From: Saccharospirillum sp039982735
GTDB lineage: Bacteria; Pseudomonadota; Gammaproteobacteria; Pseudomonadales; Natronospirillaceae
Reading direction: 5' to 3'
DNA: 64,000 bases
Assembly (NCBI RefSeq): GCF_039982735.1
Contig: NZ_JBDWXV010000008.1
Span: 124,001-188,000, forward strand
Shown here: in pieces, positions 1 to 9,632 of the stretch
Layout of the letters: each line of letters starts with the position of its first letter
How positions within the stretch are numbered: the stretch's first letter is position 1
Made by a program: the position numbers and the translations under genes
Notes under the pieces: model-generated
What the model saw: only the letters and a program-made list of their open reading frames with translations
The model's database searches: none
Told to the model about the DNA's origin: nothing

Positions 1-93
1 CGCAGGTTTCAACGTCAGATACACCTTTTTGCCTGAGTGCAAACCCACGCCGGTAGCACGAATTGCGTTCTTGAGTGTTCTCTGTTTTACCAT
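1..93 (-). CDS. lpxC: LpxC, UDP-3-O-acyl-N-acetylglucosamine deacetylase (N-terminal 31 codons, cut by window edge)
   Basis: Reading the minus strand from the ATG at 93 gives a peptide beginning MVKQRTLKNAIRATGVGLHS, the highly conserved LpxC N-terminus including the GVGLHSG segment. LpxC is the cytoplasmic zinc deacetylase that commits UDP-acyl-GlcNAc to lipid A. The remainder lies outside the window. An AGGA stretch about nine bases upstream of the ATG can serve as ribosome binding site. It follows ftsZ by 118 bases, the standard end of the dcw cluster; a TAGAAT hexamer (complement of 165-170) in the gap could be the -10 of its own promoter, but no good -35 partners it. Confidence 0.9.
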   Translation of the reverse strand, partial: MVKQRTLKNAIRATGVGLHSGKKVYLTLKPA

Positions 94-211
94 GCGTTCC
101 GATCCTACTGTTTGGTTCAGCCAGTCGCTACTGGCTCAACGCCGTCAAAATATTAAGGGCAAGCATTCTACCAGAAGCTTGACAGCGAACCTACGCTATT
201 TCTGTACAGAT

Positions 212-1411
212 TCAGTCAGCCTGACGGCGCAAAAACGCTGGAATATCGAGGTAATCCAGGTCTTTCGCACTGCGCATTGGTTTGCTGTCTTCCGCTGCGG
301 CTTCTGAAGGCTTGGCATTACGCACTGCAGTGGGGCGATCGAGCTTCTTGTAGTCGACACTGCCATCTGCTTTGCGGGTGTTATCTACCGCCACCTTGGG
401 CTTGGCAGCCATGGCTTCGGCCTGGCCAATGCCAGTCGCTACCACGGTCACACGAATCTCATCACCCAATTCAGGATCAATAACCGTGCCAACTACAACA
501 GTTGCGTCTTCAGAAGCGAATTCTTCGATGGTATCACCGACTTGAGTGAACTCATCCAGCCCCAGATCGACACCGGCTGAGATGTTGACGAGGATGCCTT
601 TGGCACCATGCAGATCAACGTCTTCAAGCAGCGGGCTGCGAATCGCCATCTCGGCAGCTCTGACCGCACGGTCTTCTCCGGAGGCAATGCCACTACCCAT
701 CATCGCCATGCCCATCTCAGACATAACAGTCCTGACGTCGGCGAAGTCGAGGTTGATGGTACCGGGACGAATAATCAGGTCAGCGACACCTTGAACAGCG
801 TTCAGAAGCACGTTGTTTGCTTCGGAAAAAGCTTCCAAAAGCGTCACATTCTTACCCAAAACGGTCAGTAATTTCTCGTTGGGGATAGTGATCAGTGAAT
901 CCACATGCTCGCGCAGCATGTCCAGACCTTCATTGGCGACCTTCATCCGGCGGCGGCCTTCAAACGGGAAAGGCTTGGTCACTACAGCGACGGTCAGAAT
1001 GCCCAGTTCTTTGGCCACTTCTGCGACGACAGGCGCAGCGCCGGTACCGGTGCCGCCACCCATGCCCGCGGTGATGAACACCATGTCAGCGCCCTTGAGC
1101 ACTTCGGCAATGCGCTCACGGTCTTCCAGCGCCGCCTGACGGCCTACTTCCGGGTTCGCACCGGCACCCAAGCCCCGGGTAATGCCATTACCCAGCTGCA
1201 GTTGGGTAGTGGCCTCTACGCCACGCAATGCCTGGGCATCGGTGTTGGCGCAAATGAACTCAACGCCATTGATGTGCGACTGCAACATGTGACGCACGGC
1301 GTTACCGCCGCCGCCGCCACAGCCAAACACCTTGATCACCGCCGCTTGCGGCTGTTCGTCGACGAGTGTGAACATATCGCCGCCGTTTACTTCCGGATCA
1401 TAATGTTTCAT
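212..1411 (-). CDS. ftsZ: FtsZ, tubulin-like cell division GTPase
   Basis: 399 residues, close to the usual 380-400. FtsZ polymerises into the cytoplasmic Z ring that recruits the divisome. The tubulin signature GGGTGTG is at residues 118-124, the glycine-rich T1 loop at 30-36, and the C-terminal peptide DYLDIPAFLRRQAD that binds FtsA and ZipA is intact. The T1 loop reads FGCGGGGGNAV, with cysteine where E. coli has valine. The ATG at 1411 is preceded by AAGGAG with eight-base spacing; a second Met at codon 13 matches the shorter start of many homologues but has no good Shine-Dalgarno sequence, so the longer form is preferred. A 165-base gap separates it from ftsA. Confidence 0.97.
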   Translation of the reverse strand: MKHYDPEVNGGDMFTLVDEQPQAAVIKVFGCGGGGGNAVRHMLQSHINGVEFICANTDAQALRGVEATTQLQLGNGITRGLGAGANPEVGRQAALEDRERIAEVLKGADMVFITAGMGGGTGTGAAPVVAEVAKELGILTVAVVTKPFPFEGRRRMKVANEGLDMLREHVDSLITIPNEKLLTVLGKNVTLLEAFSEANNVLLNAVQGVADLIIRPGTINLDFADVRTVMSEMGMAMMGSGIASGEDRAVRAAEMAIRSPLLEDVDLHGAKGILVNISAGVDLGLDEFTQVGDTIEEFASEDATVVVGTVIDPELGDEIRVTVVATGIGQAEAMAAKPKVAVDNTRKADGSVDYKKLDRPTAVRNAKPSEAAAEDSKPMRSAKDLDYLDIPAFLRRQAD

Positions 1412-1576
1412 TTTCCTGCTCCTTCCATTGTTTTAAGAATGGATGTTGTTGTTTCAGACCCGAAGGTCTGTGCCCTGAATGTGTGAGGGTCGTCCTGTCT
1501 TGGCTGCCACTTACTGCCTGAATGCGGCAACCGTCCTTTTTCCGATCCGGCGTACCGGCTCGGTCTTGCAAAATGG

Positions 1577-2827
1577 TTAAAAATTGTTCGCCATCCAGCT
1601 GCGAAACCGGGTCCAGGCGCTCTCTTTGGGAACCTGCGCCTGTTTGCGCACCCGAGTGGCGGGCTGCTTGCCGCCCTGAAGCTGCTTTAACCCGTACTGC
1701 AACAGGCCAACGCCGGTTGCGTGAATCGGGTTGGAGACCACATCCGACAAGCCCGAGACATTCTGCGGATAGGCCAGCCGGACTGGCACATGAAAAACCT
1801 CTTCGGCCAGTTCCACAGCGCCTTCCATCTTGGCAGTGCCACCCGTCAGTACGACTCCGGCCGGGATCATGTCTTCGAAACCGCTGCGGCGCAGTTCTGA
1901 CTTGATCAGGTTAAACAGCTCCTCATAGCGCGGCTCGACCACTTCAGCCAGAGCCTGGCGGGTCAGTTCGCGCGCACTGCGGTCACCCACGCTCGGCACC
2001 TTGATGGTTTCATGCGCACCGGCCAATTGAGACAGCGCGCAGGCGTATTTGATCTTGATCTCTTCGGCATGCTGGGTCGGCGTGGCAAAGGCCATGGCGA
2101 TGTCGTTGGTCACCTGGTCACCGGCAATCGGGATCACCGCCGTGTGGCGAATCGCGCCTTCAGTAAAAATCGCCATATCGGTCGTGCCGCCGCCAATGTC
2201 GACCAGGCAAACGCCCAGCTCCCGTTCATCGTCAGTCAGTACAGCCTGGGCAGAAGCCAGCTGCTCGAGAATGATCTGATCGACTTCCAGCCCACAGCGA
2301 CGCACACATTTGTCGATGTTCTGCACGGCATTCTGGGCGCCAGTCACCAGATGCACCTTGGCCTCCAGTCGCACGCCACACATGCCCAAAGGCTCTTTAA
2401 TACCTTCTTGTGAATCGATGATGTATTCCTGCGGCAGTATGTGCAGAATCCGCTGATCGGCCGGGATAGCGACGGCTTGGGCAGCATCGATCACGCGCTC
2501 AAGGTCAGCCTCGATCACCTCTTTTTCCTTGATCGCGACAATACCGTGGCTGTTCAGACTGCTAATGTGGCTGCCCGCGATGCCGACATACACAGAATGA
2601 ATATCGCAGCCAGACATCAGTTCAGCTTCCTCAACCGCGCGCTGAATGCTCTGCACGGTGGATTCAATGTTCACCACCACGCCTTTTTTCAAACCGCGCG
2701 ACGGGTGCGACCCCAGGCCAACAATCTCAATGCCGCCTTCGGCTGTCACCGTACCCACGATAGCGACGACCTTGGATGTACCGATATCCAGCCCGACGAT
2801 CAATTTTCCCTGAAACGGCGATGTCAT
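1577..2827 (-). CDS. ftsA: FtsA, actin-like divisome membrane anchor of FtsZ
   Basis: 416 residues, standard length. FtsA is an actin-fold ATPase that tethers FtsZ to the inner membrane through a C-terminal amphipathic helix. The N-terminus carries the phosphate-1 motif VGLDIGTSKV and a second phosphate motif LVDIGGGTTD around residue 210; the end (RFRSWMANNF) fits the membrane-targeting helix. It lies eight bases after ftsQ and before ftsZ. No anomalies seen. Confidence 0.97.
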   Translation of the reverse strand: MTSPFQGKLIVGLDIGTSKVVAIVGTVTAEGGIEIVGLGSHPSRGLKKGVVVNIESTVQSIQRAVEEAELMSGCDIHSVYVGIAGSHISSLNSHGIVAIKEKEVIEADLERVIDAAQAVAIPADQRILHILPQEYIIDSQEGIKEPLGMCGVRLEAKVHLVTGAQNAVQNIDKCVRRCGLEVDQIILEQLASAQAVLTDDERELGVCLVDIGGGTTDMAIFTEGAIRHTAVIPIAGDQVTNDIAMAFATPTQHAEEIKIKYACALSQLAGAHETIKVPSVGDRSARELTRQALAEVVEPRYEELFNLIKSELRRSGFEDMIPAGVVLTGGTAKMEGAVELAEEVFHVPVRLAYPQNVSGLSDVVSNPIHATGVGLLQYGLKQLQGGKQPATRVRKQAQVPKESAWTRFRSWMANNF

Positions 2828-2835
2828 CTCTCACC

Positions 2836-3624
2836 TCATACCGATGGTTCAGAAGATGCCCGGTGTCCGACGGCCAGGCCGTTCGGATACCGCGCATCGA
2901 TGTATTCAATCGTGCCGGGTGCCACGCCCTCTGCATTCAGCAGCACAACCACCCGACGTGTTCTTGCCAGCATGTCTTTGGACCCCAGCGCTACTTCAAT
3001 GCCACTGTCCAGCGTGAGCGTCCACGCACCACGACGGTGCATTTCGACGCCATTGAGCCGCTGCCCTGCACCGGAAAAGACCCGGCTAAACTGCAGGTAT
3101 TGCTCCATCACGCGCTTGGCCTGTGCGTCCGGCCCACTCAATTCAGCCAGAACCAGTTCAGCAACCGGACGGCTCAGCGGCTCACCGTCGCTGTTTAGCA
3201 CCTGATCGCCGTTCCAGCGGGCGACCGGCTCATGCTCGGTTACGGCCAGTTGCAACCGGTCGGGCCAGGCTTTGGTGACACTCACTTCGGCTATCCAGGG
3301 CAACTGTTCCAGCCTCTGCTGCACCTCACCCGGCGCAATGGTCAGCAAGCTGCGCCCGCGGAAAGCCTCCATGGCCGTATCCAACCTGTTGCGATCTTCA
3401 TAAACCAGCAGTTCATCCACCTGCCAAGTGGTGACCGCCATGGGGCGCCAGTCCAGTGATACGTCCTGCTCGGTCACCCACCGACCACCAACAACCAATA
3501 CCGCGACAGCCAAACCACCCGCCAATGCCTGCGCTGACAGGCGCAGTGCGCGCCGCCAATTGCGCGGCGGTTTGCTGGGCTTGCGCGGTACAGCGCCCTG
3601 GCCGCGTCGCTTGTGCTCGGTCAC
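2836..3624 (-). CDS. ftsQ: FtsQ, bitopic divisome protein
   Basis: 262 residues. A basic cytoplasmic N-terminus rich in Arg, Lys and Pro (about 1-30) is followed by a single membrane span near 32-50 and a periplasmic part with a POTRA region around 70-135 and the beta domain after it. FtsQ bridges early and late division proteins through FtsB/FtsL. The start overlaps the ddlB stop by four bases (ATGA), indicating translational coupling. Identification rests on architecture, size and position between ddlB and ftsA as well as on sequence. Confidence 0.95.
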   Translation of the reverse strand: MTEHKRRGQGAVPRKPSKPPRNWRRALRLSAQALAGGLAVAVLVVGGRWVTEQDVSLDWRPMAVTTWQVDELLVYEDRNRLDTAMEAFRGRSLLTIAPGEVQQRLEQLPWIAEVSVTKAWPDRLQLAVTEHEPVARWNGDQVLNSDGEPLSRPVAELVLAELSGPDAQAKRVMEQYLQFSRVFSGAGQRLNGVEMHRRGAWTLTLDSGIEVALGSKDMLARTRRVVVLLNAEGVAPGTIEYIDARYPNGLAVGHRASSEPSV

Positions 3625-4577
3625 GCCCGCTGCTCCGGCACCGTGGCCAGAATCCGGTGCATCAGCTCCGGCAATGGCCAGCCATGCGCTACCGAGGCTT
3701 TGGGCACCAGGCTGTGATCGGTCATACCCGGAATGGTGTTCACTTCCAGCACAAAGGGCTGTCCGGCACTGTCCATCATCAGGTCAACCCGCCCCCAGCC
3801 CTGGCAGCCCAGCGCCTGAAAGGCTTTTACCGACAGTGCTTTCACCTCGGCTTCCTTAGCGTCCGATAAACCCGAGGGCAAGGCATAGTGGGTGTCGTCT
3901 GCAATGTATTTGGCGTTGTAATCGTAAAACCCGGACGCCGGCTGCAAGCCAATCACCGGTAATGCCTGATCTCCGATAACAGCGACGGTGTATTCCTTGC
4001 CCACCACGAACTGTTCGATCATGACCTCGGTGTCGAACTGGAACGCCAGCGCACAGGCTTCACTCAGACCGGAAGCGTCTTCGACCCGGCTCATACCAAT
4101 ACTCGAACCTTCATGCACCGGTTTGACCATGACCGGGTATTCCAGCTGGCTAGCCAGTGCCGTGCATTCTTCTGCCGATCGCACCACCGCAAACGGCGGT
4201 GTCGCAATCTGGCTAGCGCCGAACACCCATTTACTGCGCAATTTGTCCATTGCCAGAGCCGACGCCAGAACGCCACTGCCCACATAGGGTATGCCCAGCC
4301 ATTCGAGCAGGCCTTGCAGCGTGCCATCTTCGCCGCCCCGGCCATGCAGCACCGGGAATACCAGATCAAGCCCGGTGGTTTGCAGCCAGCTGATCAGCTC
4401 CGGACGACCGGTTACGTCGTGCTCGGCCACCTGATACCCTGCCTCTTGCAAGGCCCGGATAACGGTACGTCCACTGCCCAGAGCAACCTCGCGTTCAGCT
4501 GACTGCCCGCCATACACCACACCCACACGTGGGAATCGCGCCAGGGTTTCAGTATTGACGAATGCAGCACCGGTCAT
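3621..4577 (-). CDS. ddlB: D-alanine--D-alanine ligase
   Basis: 318 residues. This cytoplasmic ATP-grasp enzyme joins two D-alanines to form the dipeptide that MurF adds to the muramyl peptide. Visible motifs are the N-terminal GGQSAEREVALGSG, the FPVLHGRGGEDG segment, the ATP-binding VKPVHEGSSIGMS, and the metal-site ending EVNTIPGMTDHSL. It overlaps murC and ftsQ by four bases on either side. It is the DdlB paralogue by position in the dcw cluster. Confidence 0.96.
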   Translation of the reverse strand: MTGAAFVNTETLARFPRVGVVYGGQSAEREVALGSGRTVIRALQEAGYQVAEHDVTGRPELISWLQTTGLDLVFPVLHGRGGEDGTLQGLLEWLGIPYVGSGVLASALAMDKLRSKWVFGASQIATPPFAVVRSAEECTALASQLEYPVMVKPVHEGSSIGMSRVEDASGLSEACALAFQFDTEVMIEQFVVGKEYTVAVIGDQALPVIGLQPASGFYDYNAKYIADDTHYALPSGLSDAKEAEVKALSVKAFQALGCQGWGRVDLMMDSAGQPFVLEVNTIPGMTDHSLVPKASVAHGWPLPELMHRILATVPEQRA

Positions 4578-6019
4578 GATTCAAACCCCAGCCTTGCTGC
4601 AGCAATGTCGGCCGACAGCGCCCCAACATCACCCGCGCCCTGCGTTAACAGGATGTCTCCGGCCCGCAACACATCAGGCAGTACATTCAGCACCTTGTCT
4701 TTATGTTCGATAAAAATCGGATCTACCCGGCCGCGCAGCCGGATGCTACGACTCAGACTGCGGCCATCGGCACCGGCAATGGTCTCTTCCCCGGCCGGAT
4801 ACACATCCAGTAACAACAACACATCGACTTTGGACAACACGTCGACGAAGTCTTCATACAGATCCCGGGTGCGGCTGAACCGGTGCGGCTGAAACATCAC
4901 CACCAGGCGACGATCTGGCCAGCCCTGACGAATGGCATCGAAGGTCACTTCCAGTTCGCGCGGGTGGTGTCCATAGTCGTCGACCAGCATCACCTCACCA
5001 CCGGGAACCGGGTATTCGCCCTGCAACTGGAACCGGCGACCCACGCCTTCAAAACCGTTAAGCCCCTGGCAGATGGCGTCGTCCGTCATGCCTTCATCGG
5101 TCGCAACGGCAATGACGGCCAAGGCATTCAGCACGTTATGCATGCCAGGCATATGCAGCACGATGTCGAGCGGCTCGTGTCCGCTTGGCCGGTGCACACG
5201 GAACTCGGTCCGGCCACTGATCTGACGAACATCCACAGCGCGGTAGTCGGCATCCGAGGCCAGCCCATAGGTTACAAACTGGCGTGACAGGCGCGGCAAT
5301 ATGGATTGAATGTGCTCATCATCGGCACACAGCACCGCCAGCCCGTAAAACGGCAGGTTGTGCAGAAACTGGATGTAGGTGTCTTTGAGCTTTTCGAAAT
5401 CACCTTCGTAGGTATCCATGTGATCGGCATCGATATTGGTGACGATCGCCGTCATCGGTTGCAGATGCAGAAAGGAGGCATCGCTCTCATCCGCTTCAGC
5501 CACCAGATAGCGGCTGGTGCCCAAACGGGCATTGCTGCCCGCGCTGTTGAGCTTGCCGCCAATCACAAAGGTCGGGTCAAAACCACCCTGCGCCATCACC
5601 GAGGCCATCAGCGATGTGGTGGTGGTTTTGCCATGTGCACCGGCAATGGCAATGCCGTGCCGGTAGCGCATCAGTTCGGCCAGCATTTCGGCACGGCGAA
5701 CCACGGGAATGCGACGATCCAGTGCCCATTTCACTTCCGGGTTCAACGGGTTAATGGCACTTGACACCACCACAACATCAGCGCCAATAACGTTATTCTC
5801 ATCGTGACCGATAAACACCGTGACACCCATGGCGGCCAGCCGCTCGGTAGTCACGCTGTCTTTCAGGTCGGAACCACTGATGTTGTAGCCCTGGTTATGC
5901 AACACCTCAGCGATGCCACACATGCCAACACCGCCGATGCCGATAAAATGGATGCGGCGAATGCGGCGCATTTCAGGAATCGGAAACTCTTGTCCGTTGT
6001 TTATATCCAGGCGCGTCAT
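4574..6019 (-). CDS. murC: MurC, UDP-N-acetylmuramate--L-alanine ligase
   Basis: 481 residues. MurC adds the first amino acid, L-alanine, to UDP-MurNAc in the cytoplasm. The N-terminal Rossmann segment HFIGIGGVGMCGIAEVL, the P-loop GAHGKTTTT at 127-135, the central NIDADHMD and the C-terminal DDYGHHPRE and FQPHRFSRT are all typical of MurC rather than the other Mur ligases. The N-terminus before the Rossmann motif is about 20 residues. Four-base overlaps couple it to murG and ddlB. Confidence 0.97.
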   Translation of the reverse strand: MTRLDINNGQEFPIPEMRRIRRIHFIGIGGVGMCGIAEVLHNQGYNISGSDLKDSVTTERLAAMGVTVFIGHDENNVIGADVVVVSSAINPLNPEVKWALDRRIPVVRRAEMLAELMRYRHGIAIAGAHGKTTTTSLMASVMAQGGFDPTFVIGGKLNSAGSNARLGTSRYLVAEADESDASFLHLQPMTAIVTNIDADHMDTYEGDFEKLKDTYIQFLHNLPFYGLAVLCADDEHIQSILPRLSRQFVTYGLASDADYRAVDVRQISGRTEFRVHRPSGHEPLDIVLHMPGMHNVLNALAVIAVATDEGMTDDAICQGLNGFEGVGRRFQLQGEYPVPGGEVMLVDDYGHHPRELEVTFDAIRQGWPDRRLVVMFQPHRFSRTRDLYEDFVDVLSKVDVLLLLDVYPAGEETIAGADGRSLSRSIRLRGRVDPIFIEHKDKVLNVLPDVLRAGDILLTQGAGDVGALSADIAAARLGFES

Positions 6020-7095
6020 GCCGCGTCCTCCACTGCCAATTCGTTAATCACCGAGACTACTCGCTGCGCGGAGTCCCGTATTCCGCAGCGCCAACTGTTC
6101 GTGGCCCGGGTCTTCAATTCGGTTCGGTGGCTGTGCCAGTAGGTCAGGCGTTCAGCCAGCCAGGTGCCAGTAAAGTCGGCCTGGTCGATCAGCTCAGCGG
6201 CCTGTTCATTCACCAGCCATTCGGCATTGCGAACCTGTTGCTGATCGCGATGCCAGGGGTACGGCACCAGAATGCTGTAGGCACCTACGGCGGCGAGTTC
6301 CGATACCGTCGATGCACCACTGCGGCACACCACCACATCGGCCCAGGCGTAGGCTTTGGCCATATCGTCAATAAACTCAACGACGCTGCCTTCTACGCCA
6401 GCGGCCTGATAGGCCGCCAGGGTTGCTTCAACTTTGCCACGGCCCGCCTGATGCCAGAGTTCGGGGCGTGTTGACTGGGTAAGCGCGCCAACGGCACGGG
6501 GCACAACCTCGTTCAATGCCTGGGCACCCTGACTGCCGCCCATCACCAGCACCCGCAACCGCCGGTGACCACCGAGGCCGCGCTGTACCGGCTCTCCCAG
6601 CCCAAGCAGTGCCTTGCGCACCGGGTTCCCGACCACTTCCACATCGCCGGCAAAGGTGCCGGGGAAAGCCTGCAACACCCGGGTCGCGCGCCCGGCCAGG
6701 CGAGCGTTGGTCAGGCCGGGAATGCCATTTTGTTCATGCAACACCAGCGGTACCCGGCGCAACAACGCCGCAATACCACCCGGTGCCGACGCATAGCCGC
6801 CAAAACCAACCACTACGCCGGGGCGCAACTGGGTCAACACCGACCAGGCTTGAGCCAGTGCGCGAATCAGATTCAGCGGCGCCATCAATTTGCGAAGCAG
6901 CCCACCGCCCTGCCAGGCAGAAACCGACAGGGCGTGAAGGTCATATCCGGCTTTTGGCACCAGCGTCATTTCCATGCCACGACGCGCACCCAGCCAGCTC
7001 ACGGCATAACCGGCTTCCTGCAGCGCTTCAGCCACTGCCATCGCCGGGAAAATATGACCGCCGGTTCCGCCAGCCATGATCAGCACACGCTTCAT
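6016..7095 (-). CDS. murG: MurG, lipid I N-acetylglucosaminyltransferase
   Basis: 359 residues, GT-B fold glycosyltransferase peripheral to the inner membrane, converting lipid I to lipid II with UDP-GlcNAc. The hallmark GGTGGHIFPA occurs at residues 9-18, with GFGGYASAPG and LHEQNGIPGLTN following; the second domain has VMGGSQGAQALN and the UDP-GlcNAc site CRSGASTVSELAAVG. It overlaps ftsW and murC by four bases each. Confidence 0.97.
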   Translation of the reverse strand: MKRVLIMAGGTGGHIFPAMAVAEALQEAGYAVSWLGARRGMEMTLVPKAGYDLHALSVSAWQGGGLLRKLMAPLNLIRALAQAWSVLTQLRPGVVVGFGGYASAPGGIAALLRRVPLVLHEQNGIPGLTNARLAGRATRVLQAFPGTFAGDVEVVGNPVRKALLGLGEPVQRGLGGHRRLRVLVMGGSQGAQALNEVVPRAVGALTQSTRPELWHQAGRGKVEATLAAYQAAGVEGSVVEFIDDMAKAYAWADVVVCRSGASTVSELAAVGAYSILVPYPWHRDQQQVRNAEWLVNEQAAELIDQADFTGTWLAERLTYWHSHRTELKTRATNSWRCGIRDSAQRVVSVINELAVEDAA

Positions 7096-8279
7096 TTGGC
7101 CCCCTTCGCGCTCATGCGCAAGGTTTCGCCATAAACACGATTAACCAGTGCTACCAACGCCATGCACACCAGCAGGCTGGTCCCGCCCGCGCTGACGAAT
7201 GGCAAAGTGAGGCCCTTGGTAGGCAACAAGCCGGTATTCACACCGACGTTGATAAAAATCTGAATCGAAAACAGCATGGCGATGCCGTAGCTGACAAAAG
7301 CACCGAACAAATACCCTTTTTGCTCTGCCAGACGGCCAATGGCGAACATCCGGTAAATCAGCGCCGTAAAGAGCCCCAGTACAACCATCACGCCGACCAG
7401 GCCCAGCTCTTCACCAATAATGGCCAGAATAAAGTCGTTGTGGGCCTCCGGCAGGTAGAACAGCTTCTGCATGGAATTGCCCAGGCCAACGCCAAACCAT
7501 TCACCCCGTCCAAAAGCGATCAGAGACTGGGTAAGCTGGTAGCCGCTGCCATAGACGTTCTCTTCCGACCAGGGGTCCATGAACGACAACAGCCGCTGTA
7601 CTCGGTAGCTCTGTGCAAACGCCATCAGCGTTACTGCACCTGCCGCCGCGAGCACGGCCAGGAAAAACTGGCCGGCCTTGACGCCCCCCAGAAACAACAT
7701 GCCGAGAATGGTACCGATCACCACCACCACGGTGCCGAAATCGGGCTCCAGCAACAGCAACACCACCATCACCGACATCACCAGCAAGGGTTTAACGAAC
7801 CCGGACAGACGGCTGATGACTTCATCCCGGCGCCTTACCAGATAAGAGGCGACGTACAGAATCATCGCGACCTTGCCCAGTTCGGAAGGCTGAAAACCCA
7901 CCGGGCCGAGATCAATCCAGCGCCAGCTGCCTTTTACTTCCCGGCCGATGCCCGGTATCAGCACCAACACCAACAGAACCATCGCCAATACCAGTAGCAG
8001 CCAGCTGAAGGATTGCCACAATCGCAACGGCACCGCACTCACCAGATAGGCCAGGCCAAAGCCGAGCACCATGTAAACCGCATGGCGCAAAACAAAGTGG
8101 TGAGGCACACCGAACGTCTGTTCACTCACATCGATGGATGCCGAGCCGATCATCACCAGACCAATCAGCAACAGCGCCATGCTGGTTCCCAGCAAAACCC
8201 GGTCGGGCTGCCACATGGGTTGATAGGCAACCGCCAAACGATCAGACAGTAACGGCAGGGCATTCGCCTGAGCAGTCAT
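7092..8279 (-). CDS. ftsW: FtsW, SEDS-family septal peptidoglycan polymerase
   Basis: 395 residues, with about ten hydrophobic spans. FtsW is the septal SEDS glycosyltransferase that polymerises lipid II together with FtsI, which is encoded five genes upstream. The conserved loop with LGNSMQKLFYLPEAHNDFI and the terminal FVSAGGTSLLV motif place it in the FtsW/RodA/SpoVE family; cluster position makes it FtsW. It overlaps murD and murG by four bases. Confidence 0.96.
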   Translation of the reverse strand: MTAQANALPLLSDRLAVAYQPMWQPDRVLLGTSMALLLIGLVMIGSASIDVSEQTFGVPHHFVLRHAVYMVLGFGLAYLVSAVPLRLWQSFSWLLLVLAMVLLVLVLIPGIGREVKGSWRWIDLGPVGFQPSELGKVAMILYVASYLVRRRDEVISRLSGFVKPLLVMSVMVVLLLLEPDFGTVVVVIGTILGMLFLGGVKAGQFFLAVLAAAGAVTLMAFAQSYRVQRLLSFMDPWSEENVYGSGYQLTQSLIAFGRGEWFGVGLGNSMQKLFYLPEAHNDFILAIIGEELGLVGVMVVLGLFTALIYRMFAIGRLAEQKGYLFGAFVSYGIAMLFSIQIFINVGVNTGLLPTKGLTLPFVSAGGTSLLVCMALVALVNRVYGETLRMSAKGAK

Positions 8280-9631
8280 AGGCGCGCCTCCACCCAGGAC
8301 CGAAACACATTGCCCCGATGCTGAAAGTCATTGAACTGATCAAAACTGGCACAGGCAGGTGACAACAACACAATGTCGCCGGTGAGCGCTTCTGCTTCGG
8401 CTCCGGCCAGTGCCTGCTCCATGGTGTCGGCCCGGTGAACGGTGCTGGACCGTCCGCCAGCGGACAGCGCGGCGACAATCTGCTCCTGATCCTGACCAAA
8501 CACCCAGGATGACTTGCACAACTTCGCCACCGGCTCGTTCAACGAACTGAAATCGGCCCCCTTGCCCTGACCACCCAGCAACAGGATCAGGCGCCCTGGA
8601 TGATCACGGCCCAGTCCATCGACAGCGGCCAGGGTGGCACCCACGTTGGTGCCTTTTGAATCATTCACAAACTGCACACCATTAATGGACCCAACGGGCT
8701 CGCACCGGTGCGGCAAGCCTTTAAAGGACTTCAAGGATGCCAGAATGGCGTCGCGGCCCAGGCCAATGGCCTTAGCCAGCGCCATTACCGCCAGGGCATT
8801 GCTGCGATTGTGACGACCAGGCAAGGCAACGTCGCTTGCCGGGAACCACAGGTCACGACCACAGGCCAGCCAGGCTTCGCCTTCATGCTCCAACACTCCA
8901 AACTGATTCAGATCGGGCTGACCCAGGCCAAAGGTTGTCTGGGCGACACCGGTTGGCAGCAACGGCGAGGTAAGAACGTCATCCCGGTTATACACAGCGT
9001 GACGGCAGCCAAAGTAAATACGCTGCTTGGTTTGCTGGTAGGCGGCAAAGCTCGGGTAACGGTCCTGATGGTCCTCGGACACATTCAGTACCGTGGCCAC
9101 ATCGGCACGTAAGGGCCCGACCAGCTCCAACTGAAAGCTCGACAGCTCCAGAATCGCCAACTCGACGGGCTCCTCCAACAAAGTAAGCGCCGGCTGCCCG
9201 AGATTGCCTCCAACCACATAAGACAGCCCGGCACGGCTGGCGATATCCGCCAGCCAACTGGTGACCGTCGATTTGGCATTGGACCCGGTGATCAACACGG
9301 TGCGGCCCTGATGCGCCTGGCAAAACAGCTCGATGTCGCTGCTCAGACGGACTCCGTTAGCGAGCGCCGTCTGAACCGCCGGAGTCGATAGCGGCACGCC
9401 CGGACTCATCACCAGGACATCCACCCGGGTCATGACATCGGCATCAAAGCCACCGAGCGTGACGTCAACGTCCGGAAATTCAGCCCGCAACGTATCCAGC
9501 CCCGGGGGCGTCTGCCGGCTGTCGATCACCGAAACCAACTTGCCCTGCGCCACCAGATAACGGACACACGACAGCCCCGTAGCCCCAAGGCCCACGACTA
9601 AATAATGTGTGTCTGCTGCTATCAGTGCCAT
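8276..9631 (-). CDS. murD: MurD, UDP-MurNAc-L-alanine--D-glutamate ligase
   Basis: 451 residues. MurD adds D-glutamate to UDP-MurNAc-L-Ala in the cytoplasm. The N-terminal LVVGLGATGLSCVRYL, the C-terminal NDSKGTNVGATLAA and LLGGQGKGADFSSL are MurD-specific. The ATP-binding loop reads TGSNAKSTVT (about 115-124), with alanine where E. coli has glycine before the lysine. I believe this variant also occurs in Pseudomonas MurD, so it need not impair function. Only one base separates it from mraY. Confidence 0.96.
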   Translation of the reverse strand: MALIAADTHYLVVGLGATGLSCVRYLVAQGKLVSVIDSRQTPPGLDTLRAEFPDVDVTLGGFDADVMTRVDVLVMSPGVPLSTPAVQTALANGVRLSSDIELFCQAHQGRTVLITGSNAKSTVTSWLADIASRAGLSYVVGGNLGQPALTLLEEPVELAILELSSFQLELVGPLRADVATVLNVSEDHQDRYPSFAAYQQTKQRIYFGCRHAVYNRDDVLTSPLLPTGVAQTTFGLGQPDLNQFGVLEHEGEAWLACGRDLWFPASDVALPGRHNRSNALAVMALAKAIGLGRDAILASLKSFKGLPHRCEPVGSINGVQFVNDSKGTNVGATLAAVDGLGRDHPGRLILLLGGQGKGADFSSLNEPVAKLCKSSWVFGQDQEQIVAALSAGGRSSTVHRADTMEQALAGAEAEALTGDIVLLSPACASFDQFNDFQHRGNVFRSWVEARL

Positions 9632-9632
9632 A

